Shown here: one piece after another, positions 35,290 to 44,221 of the stretch
How the letters are laid out: each line of letters begins with the position of its first letter
How positions within the stretch are numbered: the stretch's first letter is position 1
NCBI RefSeq assembly: GCF_028736175.1
Contig: NZ_CP117880.1
Coordinates: forward strand, 124,001 to 188,000
DNA from: Sphingobacterium oryzagri
GTDB lineage: Bacteria; Bacteroidota; Bacteroidia; Sphingobacteriales; Sphingobacteriaceae
Direction: 5' to 3'
DNA length: 64,000 nt
Translations under genes and position numbers: made by a program
Notes under the pieces: generated by a model
Databases searched by the model: none
What the model was told of the DNA's origin: nothing
The model's input: the letters and a program-made list of their open reading frames with translations, nothing else

Positions 35290-35832
35290 ATGAAAGATAC
35301 AACGTTAAGCCGTAAGGAAAAAATAATGAAAGTTGCTCTTTCACTATTTGCTACGAAGGGCTACGTGGATACGTCTACCAAAGAGATTTCCCTCGAGGCC
35401 GGCGTATCGGAAGCACTTATTTTTAAACATTTCGGCAATAAAGATTCGCTTTTGGCGCATATCATCAAGGCGGGATACCGGCGCGTATTGGCGCATCATC
35501 GCGGCATGATGACGTATCGAAACCCAAAGGAGTTTATACAAAATATGATTTTCTTGCCCAGTCAATTGGTGGCAGAAGAACCTCTTTTTTGGAAATTGCA
35601 AGAGCGCTTATCGCATAATAATTTTTCTAAGCAGCAGCATGAGCAGTTTATGAAGCCCGTTCAGCCGATCCTCGTCAAAGCATTTACCGAATTAGGCTAT
35701 GCTAGTCCAGAGTTGGAAACGCAATTTTTGCTATTACTCATTGATATGCTGTGGAAGCGGGAAGCTAGTGGCGATATCAATAATGGTGTCAGCTTGTCGC
35801 AGCTGTTGGAAAAGAAATACGATTTAATATAA
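35290..35832 (+). CDS. TetR family transcriptional regulator
   Basis: 180 residues. The N-terminal helix-turn-helix (KIMKVALSLFATKGYVDTSTKEISLEAGVSEALIFKHFGNKDSLL, residues about 12-58) is classic TetR. The C-terminal ligand-binding half is divergent. It precedes the GH3 enzyme gene by 93 nt on the same strand and could control it, although a target elsewhere is equally possible. Confidence 0.93.
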   Translation: MKDTTLSRKEKIMKVALSLFATKGYVDTSTKEISLEAGVSEALIFKHFGNKDSLLAHIIKAGYRRVLAHHRGMMTYRNPKEFIQNMIFLPSQLVAEEPLFWKLQERLSHNNFSKQQHEQFMKPVQPILVKAFTELGYASPELETQFLLLLIDMLWKREASGDINNGVSLSQLLEKKYDLI

Positions 35833-35925
35833 TGCATCTTTATGCGTGTTTTGTTTAAAAAGTTGCAAAAATTTTGATTCAATTATTTTTTTCGCGTAAT
35901 TCGACCTTCGGTAAGAAAACTAAAT

Positions 35926-37629
35926 ATGATTAGAAAACACGTCCTGTTATTTTTATTCCTTGTATTCCTGTTTCCTGTTTTTGCGCAGAAGAAGCCAGAT
36001 TTCGTGCGCTTTATCAACAGTAAAAATGTTTGGGTAGACTCGGTTTTTAATGCGTTAACGCCTAAAGAACGTATTGCGCAGTTGTTCTTGGTTCGCGCGC
36101 ATACCAATTTGGGCAAAAAGTATATCGATTCTGTTGCCAATATTATTAAGAAAGAGCAGCTTGGCGGTTTGGTCGTTTTTCAAGGTGGCCCGGTGCGGCA
36201 TGCGCAAATGTTAAACCAATATCAAAAATTGAGCAAAGTGCCTTTGCTTGTCACTTACGATGGCGAATGGGGACTCGGGATGCGGATGCCAGACTCTACC
36301 ATGTCATATCCCTACCAAATGACGTTGGGTGCCATTCAAAACGAACACTTAATCTACGAAATGGGCAAACAAATAGCGCGCGATTTTCAGCGCTTAGGCA
36401 TGCATTTTAACTTTGCTCCGGTTGTCGATATCAACAATAATCCAAACAACCCGGTTATCAACTTCCGTTCCTTTGGCGATAATAAACACAATGTTACTCG
36501 TAAATCAAAGGCTTATATGGATGGTATGGTTGATGGCGGTATTATCGCGTCGCTTAAGCATTTTCCGGGCCATGGCGATACCGATGTCGACTCGCATCAC
36601 GATCTTCCACAACTCACGTTTTCAAAGGCGCGCCTGGATACGTTAGAAATTTATCCCTTTCGTGAATTGATCAAAGCAGGCGCGCCAGCTATTATGGTGG
36701 CACACATGAATATTCCGGCTTTGGATGCCACACCAAATATACCGTCGTCGATCTCCCGAAAGGTTGTTACCGATCTGTTACGCAAAGAGCTGGGCTTCAA
36801 GGGGCTCACCGTGACCGATGCGATGGATATGAACGGGGTTAAGAAATTTTTTCCTAATGGCGAAGCGGATGTGATGGCTATCGAAGCGGGACATGATTTA
36901 CTGGAAATTTCTGAAAATAGTGCGCGTGCGATTGATTTGGTAGAAAAGGCCGTCAAAAGCGGACGAATTAAGCAGGCGGAGTTAGATCAACGTATAAAAC
37001 GTGTGCTGGCGGCTAAATATTGGGTTGGACTTAACCAATATCGACCCATCCCAATGCAAAATTTGTTTAGCGATCTGAATAACAACGCCGCAAAACAATT
37101 GGTTGATCGACTGGCCGATGCAGCCGTTACCGTTCTGAAAGCTGATCGGCGTATCAAAACATTTGATAAACAGGCGGCCACGGCTATCGTATCGATAGGG
37201 ATTACACAAGCGCAAGATTTCGAAAAGGGATTGACGCCACAGCTTACGGAGAAAACGCAATTTTTCATCAGCGGTAAGGAAACCGACGAACAACTTAAAG
37301 AGCTTTTGAAACAAATCCGCACGCATCGCCAAATTGTATTGGCCATACATGATAACCGCCCGCGTCCACGCAGTGAATCCGATCTTTCTGAACCGGTACG
37401 TGCTTTTGTCGACAAACTTGCCGGTCGCCGCACGGTAACGGTGATGTTCACCAATCCGTATGCCTTAAATAATCTACCCGTTGATCGGAGTAGTGGCATT
37501 ATCATGGCTTACCAGAACGATGCCTTTATGCAAAAGGCCGCATTGCGTGTGTTGCTCGGCCGCGTAAAAGCGCAAGGTAAATTGCCGATTGCCATCAATA
37601 AAAAATTTCAATACGGCGACGGTATTTAG
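35926..37629 (+). CDS. secreted GH3 beta-N-acetylhexosaminidase (NagZ-like)
   Basis: 567 residues with a signal peptide (to about residue 20, VFAQ). The NagZ motif KHFPGHGDTDVDSHHDLP gives the Asp-His acid/base dyad, and Asp in TDAMDM is the nucleophile. It should release GlcNAc from peptidoglycan fragments. Many Bacteroidota relatives are fused to a C-terminal beta-lactamase-like domain of about 400 residues. Here the protein stops after the GH3 part with its short C-terminal alpha/beta domain. It is probably functionally linked to NamZ and the amidase in the last 15 kb. Confidence 0.9.
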   Translation: MIRKHVLLFLFLVFLFPVFAQKKPDFVRFINSKNVWVDSVFNALTPKERIAQLFLVRAHTNLGKKYIDSVANIIKKEQLGGLVVFQGGPVRHAQMLNQYQKLSKVPLLVTYDGEWGLGMRMPDSTMSYPYQMTLGAIQNEHLIYEMGKQIARDFQRLGMHFNFAPVVDINNNPNNPVINFRSFGDNKHNVTRKSKAYMDGMVDGGIIASLKHFPGHGDTDVDSHHDLPQLTFSKARLDTLEIYPFRELIKAGAPAIMVAHMNIPALDATPNIPSSISRKVVTDLLRKELGFKGLTVTDAMDMNGVKKFFPNGEADVMAIEAGHDLLEISENSARAIDLVEKAVKSGRIKQAELDQRIKRVLAAKYWVGLNQYRPIPMQNLFSDLNNNAAKQLVDRLADAAVTVLKADRRIKTFDKQAATAIVSIGITQAQDFEKGLTPQLTEKTQFFISGKETDEQLKELLKQIRTHRQIVLAIHDNRPRPRSESDLSEPVRAFVDKLAGRRTVTVMFTNPYALNNLPVDRSSGIIMAYQNDAFMQKAALRVLLGRVKAQGKLPIAINKKFQYGDGI

Positions 37630-37641
37630 TCGCCCGATCAT

Positions 37642-37680
37642 GCTTGTCCTATCCACTCCGCGCAGATAGGACAAGCGTTT
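37642..37680 (+). terminator. hairpin after the GH3 gene, likely terminator
   Basis: A perfect 12-bp stem (GCTTGTCCTATC and complement) with an 11-nt loop. The T-run after it is weak (GTTT). Confidence 0.6.
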
Positions 37681-37781
37681 CAAAGATCCCGAACTTATCT
37701 TTCCTTTTTTCGCACATTTTCTACGAAGCTGCGCTGTCCTACGTTAACGTTACGTATATTTCTTAGTTGAATACAAAATTG

Positions 37782-37860
37782 CTAAGGAAACTCCTTAATA
37801 GTTAGTATATTGCTAAGTCTTCGCGCTAAAAATTAAAACGAATAATTAAGGATATTCCTG
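37782..37860 (+). promoter_or_regulatory. two AGGA-N3-TCCT inverted repeats upstream of sdaA
   Basis: TAAGGA-AAC-TCCTTA at 37783-37797 and a second AGGA-TAT-TCCT at 37849-37859 lie 64 bp apart. They could be operator sites for a dimeric regulator. No regulator is adjacent. Confidence 0.35.
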
Positions 37861-37869
37861 TATAAACAA

Positions 37870-37877
37870 TATTTTTG
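37870..37877 (+). promoter_or_regulatory. -7 promoter element of sdaA
   Basis: TATTTTTG fits TAnnTTTG, 20 nt before the ATG at 37898. Confidence 0.45.
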
Positions 37878-37897
37878 TGCAGGCTTAAATTCTGAAA

Positions 37898-39325
37898 ATG
37901 GCTAAGGAAAGAATCTCTATTTTTGATATGTTTAAAATTGGTATCGGGCCGTCGAGTTCGCATACCCTGGGACCATGGCGCGCAGCGCAACGTTTCGTAC
38001 AGGTGCTGAAAGATAGAGAGCTGCTTCCACAAGTGGAAGGTATTCGTATTTTGCTATACGGGTCGCTCGCGAAAACAGGTGTCGGGCATGGAACCGATAT
38101 TGCCGTCTTGTTAGGGCTTAGCGGAGATGATCCCGTCACGTTTGATGTGTATCAGGTTTTACCGAAAGTGCAGACGATCAAGACGACACAGCAAATTCTG
38201 CTCGGTGCGGAGCATTCTGTTCCGTTTTCTTACAGCGAAGATTTGATGTTTCTTTATACCGAAAGTTTACCTTTCCATCCGAATGCCTTAACATTTCAAG
38301 CCTTGCTACAAGATGGTACAGCCGTTTCGGAAACTTACTATTCCATCGGTGGTGGATTCGTCGTGCAGGAAGACGATACGGAAAGTGTGCTTAGCGAGAT
38401 CGATTTGCCTTTTCCTGTCGATACGGCGCAAGAGTTGATGGTTTGGTGTATGCGCACCGGACTGAAAATTTCGGAACTGGTGATGGAGAATGAATTTTCA
38501 TGGCGTACAGAAGAAGAAACCAAAGCCGGCGTGTTGCAAATTTTCCATACGCTGAAAGATTGTATATACAAAGGATGTCATACGGCGGGCGTGTTGCCTG
38601 GTGGTTTACACGTGGAACGTCGTGCGGCCAAAATGAATAAGCGTTTGTTACAGGGAGGATCGTATACCGACTACGATTCCTGGTTACAAGCCATTCGGCA
38701 AGGTGGAAAAGATTTCGCTTATATCCTGGATTGGGTAAGCTGTTTCGCACTGGCTGTCAACGAGGAGAATGCTTCCTTTGGTCGCGTCGTTACGGCGCCT
38801 ACGAATGGAGCTTCTGGTGTTATTCCGGCTGTGCTGCAATATTATATCACGTTTCACGATGCTTACAAGGACGAAAAAATTATCCAGTTTATTGCAACAG
38901 CGTCAGAAATAGGTTCTATATTTAAAAAAGGGGCTACGATTTCTGCTGCCATGGGCGGCTGTCAAGCTGAAATCGGCGTGTCTTCTGCTATGGCTGCAGG
39001 TGCGCTTACGGAGTGTCTGGGCGGCTCGCAGCGCCAAGTACTGATGGCTGCAGAGATCGCAATGGAACATCATCTGGGATTAACCTGCGATCCGATTGGC
39101 GGCTTGGTGCAGATACCGTGTATAGAGCGCAACACGATGGGCGCCGTAAAAGCCATTACGGCTGCGCAGCTGGCGTTAAATTCGAATCCTGATAAAGCTA
39201 AGGTGAGCCTCGACGCGGTGGTGAGCACCATGTGGGAGACGGCGCAAGATATGAATGTGAAATATAAAGAAACCGCCGATGGTGGCTTGGCGATAAAAGT
39301 CCCGTTGAGCTTGCCTGAATGTTAA
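37898..39325 (+). CDS. sdaA: L-serine ammonia-lyase, single-chain iron-sulfur type
   Basis: Converts L-serine to pyruvate and ammonia. 475 residues, with the beta domain ([21 protein letters not shown], about 5-25) and the alpha domain on one chain. The Fe-S cysteines and substrate loops are visible in the C-terminal half: [32 protein letters not shown] and [16 protein letters not shown]. Length and order match the E. coli SdaA/SdaB type rather than the split Firmicutes type. Confidence 0.96.
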   Translation: MAKERISIFDMFKIGIGPSSSHTLGPWRAAQRFVQVLKDRELLPQVEGIRILLYGSLAKTGVGHGTDIAVLLGLSGDDPVTFDVYQVLPKVQTIKTTQQILLGAEHSVPFSYSEDLMFLYTESLPFHPNALTFQALLQDGTAVSETYYSIGGGFVVQEDDTESVLSEIDLPFPVDTAQELMVWCMRTGLKISELVMENEFSWRTEEETKAGVLQIFHTLKDCIYKGCHTAGVLPGGLHVERRAAKMNKRLLQGGSYTDYDSWLQAIRQGGKDFAYILDWVSCFALAVNEENASFGRVVTAPTNGASGVIPAVLQYYITFHDAYKDEKIIQFIATASEIGSIFKKGATISAAMGGCQAEIGVSSAMAAGALTECLGGSQRQVLMAAEIAMEHHLGLTCDPIGGLVQIPCIERNTMGAVKAITAAQLALNSNPDKAKVSLDAVVSTMWETAQDMNVKYKETADGGLAIKVPLSLPEC

Positions 39326-39397
39326 CCTCATTAAAGCAGGGGCAGCATTTTAGATAGGGCGAATAAGGGATGGTGAAAAAATAGTAGAAAGGTTTTT

Positions 39398-40246
39398 ATG
39401 CAATATGCTGCTTTAGCTTCAGGAAGTAACGGAAATAGCTATTATATAGCAAATGGGCAAGATGCTGTGTTGATCGACGTGGGTATCAACACGAAACAGA
39501 TGGAACTGCGGATGGCAAAATTAGCGATCAATCCGGCCAGTATATCCGCGATCTTTATTACGCATGAGCATAGCGATCATATCCGCGGATTATCCGTGTT
39601 TTGTAAACGTTATCAAATACCGGTATATATTACTGCAGGTTCGTATAAAGGATCTCGCTTACATCTTCCCGACCATTTGGTAAACATCATCCTGCCCAAT
39701 GCAAAGATCGAGATTGGTACACTTCAGGTATACGGTATTCCAAAATATCACGATGCCCAAGAGCCCTGCAGCTTTCTTGTCAGCAACGGAACGCATAATA
39801 TTGGTGTACTGACGGATCTCGGTCGTGCCTGCGATAATGTGAAGCATGTGATCAAACATGCTGATGTATTGCTGTTAGAGGCCAATTATGATGAGGAAAT
39901 GCTCGAAAAGGGGCGGTATTCTTTTTACCTGAAAAATCGTATTCGCAGTGGTTGGGGACATATTTCCAATAAGTTGTCGCTGGATGTTTTTTTGGAAAAC
40001 CGAACCCAGCGATTGCAGCACCTGATTCTTTCGCACCTTTCCGGCCAAAACAACACCGTCGAGCTGGTTCATGAAACTTTTGCGCCGCATTGTGCCGCGA
40101 TCAAGCTTTCGATAGCGACGCGTTATGAAGAAACCGAATTGTTTGATTTGCAGAGCCTTTCGCTAGAAAAGAATGTCTTGGTTCGCGTGGAAAAATATTC
40201 AGCACAGCAAACCAGTTTGTTTGTAAACGAGTCTTCATCCGTGTAA
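39398..40246 (+). CDS. MBL-fold metallohydrolase, WalJ/YycJ type
   Basis: 282 residues. The N-terminus ALASGSNGNSYYI and the metal motif HEHSDH (about residue 53 onward) mark the YycJ/WalJ group of metallo-beta-lactamase-fold proteins, with further ligands in LLEANYDEEML and ILSHLSGQN. In Firmicutes this group is linked to cell-wall and DNA-repair functions. The substrate is not known. It is first in a tight three-gene operon with the HTH protein (12 nt) and the SH3 protein (8 nt). Confidence 0.9.
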   Translation: MQYAALASGSNGNSYYIANGQDAVLIDVGINTKQMELRMAKLAINPASISAIFITHEHSDHIRGLSVFCKRYQIPVYITAGSYKGSRLHLPDHLVNIILPNAKIEIGTLQVYGIPKYHDAQEPCSFLVSNGTHNIGVLTDLGRACDNVKHVIKHADVLLLEANYDEEMLEKGRYSFYLKNRIRSGWGHISNKLSLDVFLENRTQRLQHLILSHLSGQNNTVELVHETFAPHCAAIKLSIATRYEETELFDLQSLSLEKNVLVRVEKYSAQQTSLFVNESSSV

Positions 40247-40258
40247 ACAAGGTTTAGC

Positions 40259-40618
40259 ATGACGATCAAAGAGCGGGTAGTACATATTGCAACGCATAAA
40301 GGACTTGGAAAAGTAAGTTTCTTTTCCGCTTTGGGATTATCCTATGCAAATTTTAAAGGTCCGCAAAAACTCTCGGCATTAAGTGCAGAAACCTTGGTGC
40401 GCATACTTCGCCAGTATCCAGAAATTAGCCCCGTATGGTTGTTGATGGGGGAGGGCGCCATGTTACGCGAAGAGCAGCAACTAAACGAACAGTCTGTTGC
40501 GCTGGCTGCCGAAGAAACTCAGCAACATCTTATTCAGGCGCAGGATAAAACCATCCGATCGTTAGAAAGGCAGATCGAATTTTTAGAACGGGAGATTCAG
40601 TTTTTACGCCAACCTTAA
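40259..40618 (+). CDS. small helix-turn-helix-like protein with a C-terminal coiled coil
   Basis: 119 residues. The first 75 residues resemble the XRE-type repressor domain common in Bacteroidota, whose end reads YPEISPVWLLMGEGAML. The last 30 residues (KTIRSLERQIEFLEREIQFL) form a clear heptad coiled coil for dimerisation. It is probably a DNA-binding regulator, although no recognition helix is certain. It is in an operon between an MBL-fold hydrolase and a secreted SH3 protein. Confidence 0.78.
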   Translation: MTIKERVVHIATHKGLGKVSFFSALGLSYANFKGPQKLSALSAETLVRILRQYPEISPVWLLMGEGAMLREEQQLNEQSVALAAEETQQHLIQAQDKTIRSLERQIEFLEREIQFLRQP

Positions 40619-40626
40619 ACCCGATC

Positions 40627-41889
40627 ATGATGCGACGACAACAGCAAAAAAAGCTTTTTAAATGCGTTTATTTGTTTCTTCTCTGCGGATGCTTTCTTTT
40701 GATCGGCACAAATCACCTCGTTCAGGCCCAATCCTTATCCAAACGACCGGTTTATACGTCTAAGTGGACCTATTTGCATACATCGGCAGATGCTAAATCA
40801 GCTGTTTTGGGCGTGCTTGCCACGGAGGCATCGGTATGGTTACTAGATTCTACAGGCACGCACTACAAAGTTCAGGTCAGCAATGATGATATCGGTTATA
40901 TTGAAAAACAACGATTAACGACGGCGATGTTCGGTCGCGTGTCTGCGGGCGAGCCTTCGACATACTTCTATCGCGGAGCCGAAGGGCATCAGGGGCCGCA
41001 TGTGTATGTGCAGGCTGCCGAACTTCGCGTGCGCAATAAACCTTCGCTGGAAGGTGTGGCGGTGCGCCGCACCCGATTAAATGAATATATCAGTATCGAT
41101 TATTATCCACTTTACGATGATGCTTGGATTTACGTAGGTGATCATTTTCATGAAAATCCGGGGTATATTCCGTTGCGTTTTGTAGGTAAACAACTTAGCT
41201 ACACGGAGGTGCTGCAAGATTATCTGGCGGCGCGCGATAATGATCCGGCGCAAGAAGCTAAACTGGCGGGTCGTTTGCGTGAGCTGGCTTGGTTGGGTAA
41301 GCCGCACGAATTGTTGCAAGGGTTGCGCTATTTTGCCGAGACGATGCAAAAATTGGGCATCAATAACCCCCATATTGATCTGGATTTTGAGTTGTTTTTC
41401 GCGGAGAAGCATGCCGGCTATCTTAGCGATTTTGAGCAATATGAGCAAGTATTTCGAAAATTGAATATGCACTATCGGCTTTACCAGACAAAAGGCGAAG
41501 ACGGGAAAATTACTGAAAAGCAAACGCAGGCAATGGGCCTAAGAAAGGTGAAGCAAATACCAGATTTTCCGGAGTGCGGCTGGTATCCGCTATATTTTTA
41601 CACCAATGAACATGTTGTTATCGCATTCGAAGAAAATCAGTCGACAGCTATTGTCGGTTCGGTTTACAGCTTGCTATTTGCAGACGGTGTCGCGTTGGTT
41701 TTGGGCGATCAACAAATCGATCAACATTATACCGAAGAGCGATTTGTATCTGCTTTCGGTCAGCTATTGCAGGCAGATTGGATCGGAGAGCCGCATACGT
41801 ACCGTATAATGAACGGCGACGGTGGCTTCTTTCTGTTTAAATTTAAACAGGGGCTCGCGGTTAGCTTTGAATCGTTTTATTACTGCTAA
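40627..41889 (+). CDS. secreted SH3-domain protein of unknown function
   Basis: 420 residues. A hydrophobic signal segment (about 11-33) ends in VQAQS. Two bacterial SH3-like domains follow (YTSKWTYLHTSADAKSAVLGVL and VYVQAAELRVRNKPSLEGVAVRR), which in other proteins bind peptidoglycan or peptides. The second half has no domain I recognise. It starts with two ATG codons and either may be used. It is the last gene of the MBL-HTH-SH3 operon. Confidence 0.8.
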   Translation: MMRRQQQKKLFKCVYLFLLCGCFLLIGTNHLVQAQSLSKRPVYTSKWTYLHTSADAKSAVLGVLATEASVWLLDSTGTHYKVQVSNDDIGYIEKQRLTTAMFGRVSAGEPSTYFYRGAEGHQGPHVYVQAAELRVRNKPSLEGVAVRRTRLNEYISIDYYPLYDDAWIYVGDHFHENPGYIPLRFVGKQLSYTEVLQDYLAARDNDPAQEAKLAGRLRELAWLGKPHELLQGLRYFAETMQKLGINNPHIDLDFELFFAEKHAGYLSDFEQYEQVFRKLNMHYRLYQTKGEDGKITEKQTQAMGLRKVKQIPDFPECGWYPLYFYTNEHVVIAFEENQSTAIVGSVYSLLFADGVALVLGDQQIDQHYTEERFVSAFGQLLQADWIGEPHTYRIMNGDGGFFLFKFKQGLAVSFESFYYC

Positions 41890-41900
41890 ACCCGCCCTGG

Positions 41901-42599
41901 CTACTGCAACTGCATGCCAAAGAGATCAGCGATATGCGTTTTGAGCTTTTGTTTTACTTCTTCGATAGGTAATTTACGGTTCAACTCGCGCTCCAAAGAT
42001 GTGACGTCTTTATCGTCAATTCCGCAAGGAATGATGTGGTTAAAGTAATTCAGGTCAGTATTGACATTAAATGCAAAGCCATGCATCGTCACCCAGCGTG
42101 AGGCACGCACGCCCATCGCGCATATTTTTCGCGCTTTTTCATTGTCAGCATCAATCCATACACCTGTAAATCCTTCGTATCGTCCAGCCGTGATGCCATA
42201 GTCCGCACAGGTACGTATTACCGCCTCTTCCAGCGTTCGGAGATACAAGTGGATATCAGTAAAAAAGTTGTCGAGATCGATTATTGGATAGCCTACGATT
42301 TGTCCTGGACCATGATAAGTGATGTCGCCACCGCGATTGATTTTATAGAAGTTTGCTTCCTTTGCTTTTAGTCCCTCTTCGTCGAGCAGTAAGTACTCGG
42401 CATGTCCGCTCTTTCCTAATGTATAGACATGTGGATGTTCGGTAAAGATTAAGTAGTTTGGCGTCGCTAGAGCTGTAGCATGTATTCGATTGTCATGCTT
42501 TATCGCCAAGGTATCCGCAAAAACGGCTTCTTGCTTGTCCCACGCTTCCTGGTAATCCAGTAATCCCCAATCAATAAATTGAACGTTTTTATTCTGCAT
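41901..42599 (-). CDS. lipB: lipoyl(octanoyl) transferase
   Basis: Transfers octanoyl groups from acyl carrier protein to lipoyl domains. 232 residues. RGGDITYHGPGQIVGYPIIDL is the family signature, and the catalytic Lys and Cys are in KICAMGVRASRWVTMHGFAFNV (the motif order G-V-R-x-x-x-W-x-T-x-H-G). The C-terminal IIPCGIDDKDVTSLERE is also standard. It is transcribed divergently from hflX. Confidence 0.96.
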   Translation of the reverse strand: MQNKNVQFIDWGLLDYQEAWDKQEAVFADTLAIKHDNRIHATALATPNYLIFTEHPHVYTLGKSGHAEYLLLDEEGLKAKEANFYKINRGGDITYHGPGQIVGYPIIDLDNFFTDIHLYLRTLEEAVIRTCADYGITAGRYEGFTGVWIDADNEKARKICAMGVRASRWVTMHGFAFNVNTDLNYFNHIIPCGIDDKDVTSLERELNRKLPIEEVKQKLKTHIADLFGMQLQ

Positions 42600-42661
42600 C
42601 TGTTATTACTCCATTATCTCTTGTATACCAGGCAAACCGATTGTTGCTGATATACTGTCTG

Positions 42662-42669
42662 CAAATTTA
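42662..42669 (-). promoter_or_regulatory. -7 promoter element of lipB
   Basis: On the minus strand TAAATTTG followed by C fully matches TAnnTTTGC, 62 nt before the start codon. Confidence 0.5.
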
Positions 42670-42733
42670 CACAATTACGCGTGAAAAGATCGTACGACAT
42701 ATCGGGTAGATGTCAAGAGTGAATAAAAACAAT

Positions 42734-42741
42734 TATCTTTG
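42734..42741 (+). promoter_or_regulatory. -7 promoter element of hflX
   Basis: TATCTTTG fits TAnnTTTG and gives a leader of about 85 nt that holds the nested stem-loop at 42763-42814. Confidence 0.5.
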
Positions 42742-42762
42742 TATTCTTATATCAAATTTAAA

Positions 42763-42814
42763 GATAAGTGATTAACAGGATGTCTACGCACATGCGTAGT
42801 CGCCGCCGCTTATC
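42763..42814 (+). promoter_or_regulatory. nested stem-loop in the hflX 5' leader
   Basis: An outer stem pairs GATAAGTG (42763-42770) with CGCTTATC (42807-42814), 8 bp with one G-U. An inner stem pairs CTACGCA (42784-42790) with TGCGTAG (42793-42799). The structure ends 18 nt before the ATG. No T-run follows, so it is not a plain terminator. Confidence 0.45.
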
Positions 42815-42832
42815 TATTTACAGCTGAACACT

Positions 42833-44023
42833 ATGGCAAGAACAAAAATATACGATACCGCAGTAAAGCCGGAAACGGCCGTTTTAGTGTCGGTCATCAC
42901 GCCCGATACTACCGAAGCTAAAGCACATGAGTACTTAGAAGAGCTGGCATTTTTGGTCGAAACGGCCGGCGGTGTCAACCACGGCATTTTTACACAAAAA
43001 CTTGCTTACCCAGATCGTGCAACCTTTGTAGGTAGTGGTAAGTTAGAAGAAATTAAAGCCTATATCGTCGCAGAAGAGATTGATATGGTCGTGTTTGATG
43101 ATGAGCTTTCGCCATCGCAATTGCGCAATATCGAGAAAGAGTTTCAAATCAAAGTTCTGGATCGATCCAATTTGATTCTGGATATTTTTGCACGTCATGC
43201 GCAAACTGCGCAAGCAAAAACGCAGGTGGAACTTGCGCAATTGCAGTATCTGTTGCCTCGTTTAACGCGTATGTGGACCCACTTGGAACGTCAGCGCGGT
43301 GGTATTGGTATGCGTGGCCCTGGGGAAAGCCAGATTGAGTCAGATAGACGGATGATCTTGAACAAGATTTCCTTGCTGAAAGAACGTTTGAAGCTGATCG
43401 ACAAACAAAATGAAACACAGCGAAAAAATCGTGGCGAGTTGATTCGTACGGCCTTGGTTGGCTATACGAACGTGGGCAAATCGACGATTATGAATATGAT
43501 TTCCAAATCGGATGTGCTGATTGAAAACAAGCTTTTCGCAACCCTGGATACCACGGTTCGGAAAGTGGTGATTGATAATCTTCCGTTTTTACTTTCAGAC
43601 ACCGTCGGTTTTATTCGCAAGCTTCCACACCATTTGGTAGAGTGTTTCAAATCGACGTTGGATGAAGTTCGCGAAGCAGATATCTTGATCCATGTCGTGG
43701 ATATATCCCACCCTAATTTTGAAGATCATATCCACGCGGTAAACGAAACGCTAAAAGAGCTTGGTGCATTAGACAAACCGGTGATTACGGTATTCAATAA
43801 AATCGATGCGTACAAGCCGCCGGTTACTGAAGATGAAAACGGTGAAGAAGTGAAGGTTACGCTGGATGATTTCCGAAACTCCTGGATGGCGAAAAATGCA
43901 GATCCGGCGATTTTTATCTCGGCTACGGATAAGACAAATTTGGAAGAATTTAAAGAGAAGCTTTACGAAATTGTAGCGGGGTTGCACAGTGTGCGGTATC
44001 CGTATAATAATTTGTTGTACTAA
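42833..44023 (+). CDS. hflX: ribosome-associated GTPase HflX
   Basis: 396 residues. HflX splits stalled or stressed ribosomes. The N-terminal domain has FVGSGKLEEI, the linker RGGIGMRGPGESQIESDRR is diagnostic, and the GTPase domain has GYTNVGKST (G1), the DTVGFIRKLPHHLVECFKSTL block (G3 region) and NKID (G4). It has its own promoter and a strong terminator. Confidence 0.97.
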   Translation: MARTKIYDTAVKPETAVLVSVITPDTTEAKAHEYLEELAFLVETAGGVNHGIFTQKLAYPDRATFVGSGKLEEIKAYIVAEEIDMVVFDDELSPSQLRNIEKEFQIKVLDRSNLILDIFARHAQTAQAKTQVELAQLQYLLPRLTRMWTHLERQRGGIGMRGPGESQIESDRRMILNKISLLKERLKLIDKQNETQRKNRGELIRTALVGYTNVGKSTIMNMISKSDVLIENKLFATLDTTVRKVVIDNLPFLLSDTVGFIRKLPHHLVECFKSTLDEVREADILIHVVDISHPNFEDHIHAVNETLKELGALDKPVITVFNKIDAYKPPVTEDENGEEVKVTLDDFRNSWMAKNADPAIFISATDKTNLEEFKEKLYEIVAGLHSVRYPYNNLLY

Positions 44024-44028
44024 CTTAT

Positions 44029-44075
44029 AAAAGCGTTCGCGTACGATACGCTTCGCGCGAACGCTTTTAAAAAAA
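44029..44075 (+). terminator. hflX terminator
   Basis: A perfect 13-bp stem (44029-44041 with 44056-44068) with a 14-nt loop, followed on the plus strand by A-rich DNA. The T-tract is the TTTT at the end of the second arm. Confidence 0.75.
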
Positions 44076-44221
44076 CTTTAACCCACGCCTAAAGACGTCC
44101 GAAACACATTCGGATTCCTATTTTTAGTAGATCGTTCGCCCCGAAAATTTGTTAAAATCCATCCCATCAATATAACGAGCTTGTACACGTTACTTTTAAA
44201 GTATCGGTTTAGGTATTGCGC

